DNA of 27,871 bases from Acanthaster planci (taxonomy: Eukaryota; Echinodermata; Asteroidea; Valvatida; Acanthasteridae): assembly GCF_001949145.1 (NCBI RefSeq), contig NW_019091405.1, positions 1,389,664 to 1,417,534 on the forward strand. Direction: 5' to 3'. This document shows, piece after piece, positions 12,901 through 18,900 of this stretch (its first letter is position 1; each line of letters starts with the position of its first letter). The position numbers were made by a program, and so were the translations under genes. Below the pieces are notes generated by a model that had not been told where the DNA came from, did not search any database, and saw only the letters and a program-made list of their open reading frames with translations.

Positions 12901-15900
12901 ATGGACATGAAAATGTAAGACCACAGTTATAATTCCTGGACTTCTCTTGTTTAACAGACTATTTCTACGCCAACATTAACATCACAATTTCTGGAACAAA
13001 GTTTACCAATCTACCAATACTCAATGTCTGCGGAGACACGTGAGGATGCTTTCAACATGACATCGGCACAAGAACACTACTGGCTACTCTTTGCTCACAG
13101 AGCTTGAAAACAAACTCATATATAAAGCTCTCCTGATACTAGGGCAACCCACCTTGTGACCTGTTTTGGTTGTAATGCGATTGCTGATGGCCTTGAGCGC
13201 ACTGCCCGTTGTTACATCGTCCACATGGAATATCGCCCTCTCACCTTCATAATGAAACTGTGAAGAAACAACAACAAGGGATGAACATTAATTACATGCT
13301 GCAGTTCACTACATAGCAGACTGGTAGCCTGTCCTGTCTCATGTGAGCAGGCAACAGCCTCACATCCATTCAAAATCTCTCTGGTTGCTACGGAGTACCA
13401 AAGGGAATACTTCACACACACAATTATATGCGCAAAAGGCAATCAGCTCAAGAACCAGTGAGTGAACCAACACATGAGCATACTCCGTTCCTTTGCACTG
13501 CACTTTCTGGTTCACAATGACGTCTCACTACTGTGGTCTGTTGGTCTTGGTGTTTCTCCCTACTCCCTAAGTTCACTGCATCAGACTGCTGTCTTGACAT
13601 TGACAAGTCTTCAACGCTACAGGGTTGATGGCAGAGGTCAGAGCAGGGCTTTATCTACAATTGAAATATCTTGGCTCAATAAACTGCCTGTCCACTCCCG
13701 GCGCAAGATCTGACACTGATCCTCCTTGGTGCTATATGAGGTCATACTTACATTGTACCCTAATTTTGTAGGCATAAAGAACTTCACATCAGTTTTAAAG
13801 ATTTCTGTAAAATATGGGGGGGGGGGTTGTAAATGTACAAATAAAAACTGTCTGCCCAACTTTGTCTGTGTCTATTCTCAAAACAGGTGGCTAGATGCTG
13901 CCAGGGTCAGAGCAATAATGCTGTGACAGTTCAGTATGTAAGGGGATCCAACCCTTTGGAAAATGCCACTGTTTGGTCCACCCCCATTTCCTTAATCCTT
14001 CTGGAACCTGGTGAAATAAAAGCTTTGCATAGTAGCCATCTTGCAGGACAGTTCCTTTATTTCATGGGAACCTCCTTTGTGCGTACCCGGTGAACCAGAA
14101 GCATTGGCCGGCATGGTGGCAGCCATGCAAACCCTCTATAGACAGCTGAATTAAGCTGCTTACTAACAGGGCGTGCCCTGAATATTCCAACAGGAGATAC
14201 TGAAGAGCCAGATGTTTTGATCCAAAAGAGAACTTTCTTGAGGGCAACACTGACATGGAAATGATTGATGACGAACAGGCACGAGGTACAAATAAAAGGA
14301 GAATGAAGGAAAGGCAGTTGGGGAGTGATGCAAAAAAGGAAAAAAAAAACCAGGGACAGCAAGACATGGGGTGGCAAGTAGGGCCAAAAAACAATGGAAT
14401 GTGAAGTGAGAAAACCGGCCTGCCAAATCAATTTTACTGACGTCCTCTGACTGGTATACATAAAACTCACCTCAAATGGTATGAAGGGGACGGAGCAAAG
14501 ATTCTGTAAACTGGTGAGGAGCCAGTCTTTCTCAACCTTTTTTCCATAGGGTATCTGAAATCAAACGCAGTGTTCAAGTTACTACACCTGTTTCAGAAAT
14601 GCCAAGATAACATCTGACACTGCAACAACTTCAACATGTGCTCACATACAGGCAGGATGGCTTCGAAATGGCACCTATCTGTCAATACTTCAGAACTTGA
14701 TGATTAATTTTTTTAGTCATTTCTTGGCTTCAGGGTTAATTGGTCTTGTATTGTGCATGGCCCTGGTTTGGAAGTATTCTGTTGCATTTACTTGTTTCAG
14801 CATCTGTATCTAACATATTGTCTAAAGTTACTACGTTCTGATGTAGACGGAACCCATCAGTTATGCTTAACCCTAACCTTTCCTGGACCGTTCAGATTCA
14901 GAAAGTACATTTCAGATGACTGGGCAGGATTAAGAGCTACAGTACAAGAAATGCAAAAACTTGTTTCCAGTATTAAAGGAAGATTTCAGAGGGTTCATGA
15001 AGTGGAGTTACGGTGGATACAAAAAATTACTTCAAGCAAGTTTGTGAATTTAAGAGCCACATCAAAATTCATACGGAACAAGCTGTGGTATCTACTGAAT
15101 TTATCAGGATCATGTCTGTGGCAAAAGCAGAGCTTCTTGCCGGTGATGTGAATGACTCCACCTGCAACTTGTCTGCAATTTGTCCCTAATGAATTATGAG
15201 GTGGTTTCTTACAATGATCTTTGCCCAACTCTGTCCAGCTCTCTTGCCCTTGCCATCACTGGGCCTGTTGTGTCCAGTTGCCCCCCTGTCTTTGTGTCCT
15301 GTGTTGATCGGTAGGCCCAGTCTGGCCATGGACGAGGCGCTCCCTCTGGCCCCGCCACCTCCCCTGGAGTCTCGGTTGTTGGGGCGGTTCTTTCGCCTGC
15401 TGTTGGGCCGTCCGTAGGGGTTGCTGGGAGGTATGGGAAAACAAGAAACTTAAATGGTCTATGCGATGCATTTTTTTCAAACAACTCGTGAAAATGCACA
15501 TTTGTGTCTCAATAAACCTTACTTTCAAAGTTTGTTTTGGTGCCTTTTACAATTTTATGCTAGTGAGATTTCCATATTCATGAATAAAACTGTGACATCA
15601 TCCAATGAAGACAACCTCAATATTACATAATCTATGCACAAACAAATGCTGAAGTTTTTTACTGGTCTAAATTTCCTCGTTTTGGATTCATCATTCCATA
15701 AGAACATACATTGAATCACTGAGCAACACTTTATCAGAAATGCTTTTATTGAGCACATTTTGGTTTCACAACTGTAATAGGAAAACCCATAAATGTCTTC
15801 TATGATTGATGTCATTGTACCTTCAGCTGTCCAGAAAATTACAACTTTTAAAACTTGTAAAAAAGGAAAATTTTCAAAAGACTTAATTGAAAAGGAATGT

Positions 15901-18900
15901 AAAATAGTCAAAACCAGCCAAAACTTTCAAAGGCAGTCGTACAATCTTTGGGAGGTGCCCTCCTCGGCATCTCCCATCTGCACATCACCGTCGTCATCTG
16001 TAAACCTGGAGCGAGGGTGTGGCCCTTGATATCTACCTCTGTCGCTTGGTCCACCACCCCTCCTTGGACCTTTACCTCGTTGCCACTTGCCTCCTGATGG
16101 ACCACTGTCTTGGTTCCTGCTACGGAAAGAAGAACAGAGGGAAATATAATTTTAAAATTTAGCTCAGGGAAGGGAATATTGTCAGCAAAGGATATATCCA
16201 AAATTGGCACTTTGAGAAAATGAAAGTTCTTCCTGAAAATTGGAAATTGTTTCATTAAACACAAACTCTCTCAAAAGTTACATGTACAACCATGTACAGT
16301 TTGTGCAAGGTCTGTATGTACTTTTTTACACATATTTGCACTTTAATATACCTGCACTTTAATCTCAAACTAAAAAAATCCACCAGTGGCATTGTTCAGA
16401 TTATAAATTGGTTTTCCCCTGCCAAATTTAGCAAAAAGGCAACATGCAGTCAAATTCATGCACATTTTTGGCGTTTGTTTATACTGGGGTTGCTTTTCCA
16501 CAATTACCGCATTCATTGTCACTTTGGTGCAAACAAGTTTGTGCAACAGTTGGCCAAATTCTTTTTTTTTTTCATTTTTATGATATAGGAATTCAAATCT
16601 CCATTTTCAGAAGTTGTAAGTTAAATTCCTACTGCCTTTTACCAATTGGTGCTATCACATTAAGATTCATTTAAGTGTTGTATGTTTGGCTTTGTTTCGG
16701 CCAACAGTCAATCTACATGTATTTCAAACTTGAAATGTTCAATTTACATGTAGATGAAATACAATATTTGAGCAGGTATTGTATATCTTTATTTGAAATT
16801 TTGAGTTTAATCAATTGTTTTAATGAATGATTGTTCAAAAAATGAAATTGAATGACACTTTTTGATGTTAAAATGCACTTATCAAGGAGTATTCAATTTG
16901 AAACGAATTTGAATGGGTCTCGCATTAAACTTAATGATTCTTTGATGAAGTAGCCAGGAAAACCAACACAATAAACACAATTTTACGTACACATACACTG
17001 TGCATGAACATATATGTCCGGATATAAAAAGTCTGCAACAAGGACTCCTATACAAAATATGCATGGGCCAACTGCGTGAGGTCTGTTACTAGGGAAAAAT
17101 GATGGTAATCTTGCTTCATAAAGATTGTCTTACTCTCGGCCGGCTGGCCCTCCCCGTCCTCCTCGATGGCTCCTGCCTCCAGGGTGTCCTCCCCTCCAGT
17201 GACCTCCTACTTGATCTCGGTCATCATGACCTAGCACAAAGGCACATGTACAAGTAACGCCGTGAAATTACAGTGATGCCATCCTGCTGCATCCCAGCTG
17301 TAGAAATGGTCTTGACTATAATTTTGGAGAGTTGTGGTAAGGCTGGCCCAATTGTAGTTGGGAATGAGTGTACGGGTGGCAACTGACATTGTGGCAAATT
17401 ATGTTTGAAGAAGCAATACATTCCATGGAAATGTTGCCATTTGTATTGTATGTTAGGAAGGTACACGTACATCGTGCGCACGTCAAACTGGTGACATTTT
17501 ACAAAGTGTCCTGAATATTCCTTTCAGGAAAAAAATGAGTCACTCCAACTTGCTTTCCGATGGGTAGAAGTGACTTTTATCTTCACAACTTGTCAACTCC
17601 AGCATAGGTTTTTCTTCTGCCTGAGATGTGTGATGTTGGACTTGTAAGTCATCAGGGCCCTGCAGGGTCAGCCACAGGTATGTATGGATATACACATTTT
17701 GAGAAAACTTTTGATTTCATACTGCAACCTTTTCTGGAAACAATGCAGGTAACAGTGGGGCAAAATACTGCTACTCTTTTTTTATATCTCCATTACAGGT
17801 TAGTTCACCCCCCCCCCAAAAATAAACTCATAAGACACTGATCTGAGACTGAGGAGATTTCAAATTTTATTAGAAAATAATTTGAGCTGGTTGTCTACTC
17901 TCTACAGGCCTTGTGCAGGCCGAAGTATTAAGTGGCATCAGGATACAATGTACATGTGCTTTACACAATATTTGGGGTTGCTGCTTTATACGCATGGAGG
18001 TCCTGCTGTCAATGCAAATCTGAACAAAGTTGTGTTGTTCTTTTTAGTGTTCCTAAATTTGTGAAGGAAACAGTTCCATATCCAGCCACCATGGCACATA
18101 AAATGTTACATGTACATGTATCACATTACTAAATGCAGTTTCATAAACATGCTTGAATGCATGAATGAATTTAAAGACGAAACAAGAAAAAATGACATAG
18201 GCCTGCATGTACATGTACTATACATGTAGGTAAAACTATAGCAATAATGGGGAATGACAGAAACTGCAGAATCAACAACAAACCAAAGCAAATGAAAACA
18301 ACAAGTAAAATGATGTTAAATGGGTAGGACGGTTTCCTCATTTTGTAGAATGTACAGGGAAACAGGATACATTTCTGGGATCACTCGTATGCACGCTGAA
18401 TAAGCCAAACCAACCCATATATGCAACAAATTCTGCACTTTCAAGAAAGCCTGATAGCTACTGGGGACTCAATTGTAGCTTAAGCACAGGCAGTCCAATC
18501 GCTGACTGCGGCAGCAGAAGGAAAGGTCACGTGGTTGTATGTACATGTACATGGAAAGCCTAAGTGAAAACATGCCCAGACTATGCCCTGTGCCTCAAGC
18601 TGTTATGACAATAGATCAAATGACAGAGAAGTTATTGCCCCATGAAGGTACAACATTAAAGTGGTTTACTGCTTGGTTTACCTGAAGAAAGAAACTTCTA
18701 GGTAACATAAAATCTCAGAAAATGATAACTCATGTGCAGAACTATTCACCAATATAATTTATAAACTGAAGAAAATTAACTACACAAACATACCACTGTG
18801 GAGCAAGTTAATTTCGATTACGTATCTCATGTGAAAATCTGGTATGACTCAATGACCCAGGACCTTTGGTAAGTTCGAGTTTAGCATAACTCAATTTTCA

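Noticed and set aside
14062-14426. Second and third minus-strand frames open over the start of NXF1 intron 5
   Set aside because: No start context, family match or splice partner. Only the frame continuous with exon 5 is worth keeping as an observation.
15209-15528. Two minus-strand frames overlapping NXF1 exon 4
   Set aside because: GC-rich sequence leaves all frames open. Only the third frame gives NPYGRP...SWAKII and correct splice phases.
15908-16264. 118-codon minus-strand frame over NXF1 exon 3
   Set aside because: It is another register of exon 3. The accepted frame carries the DDDGDVQM match and joins exons 2 and 4 in phase.
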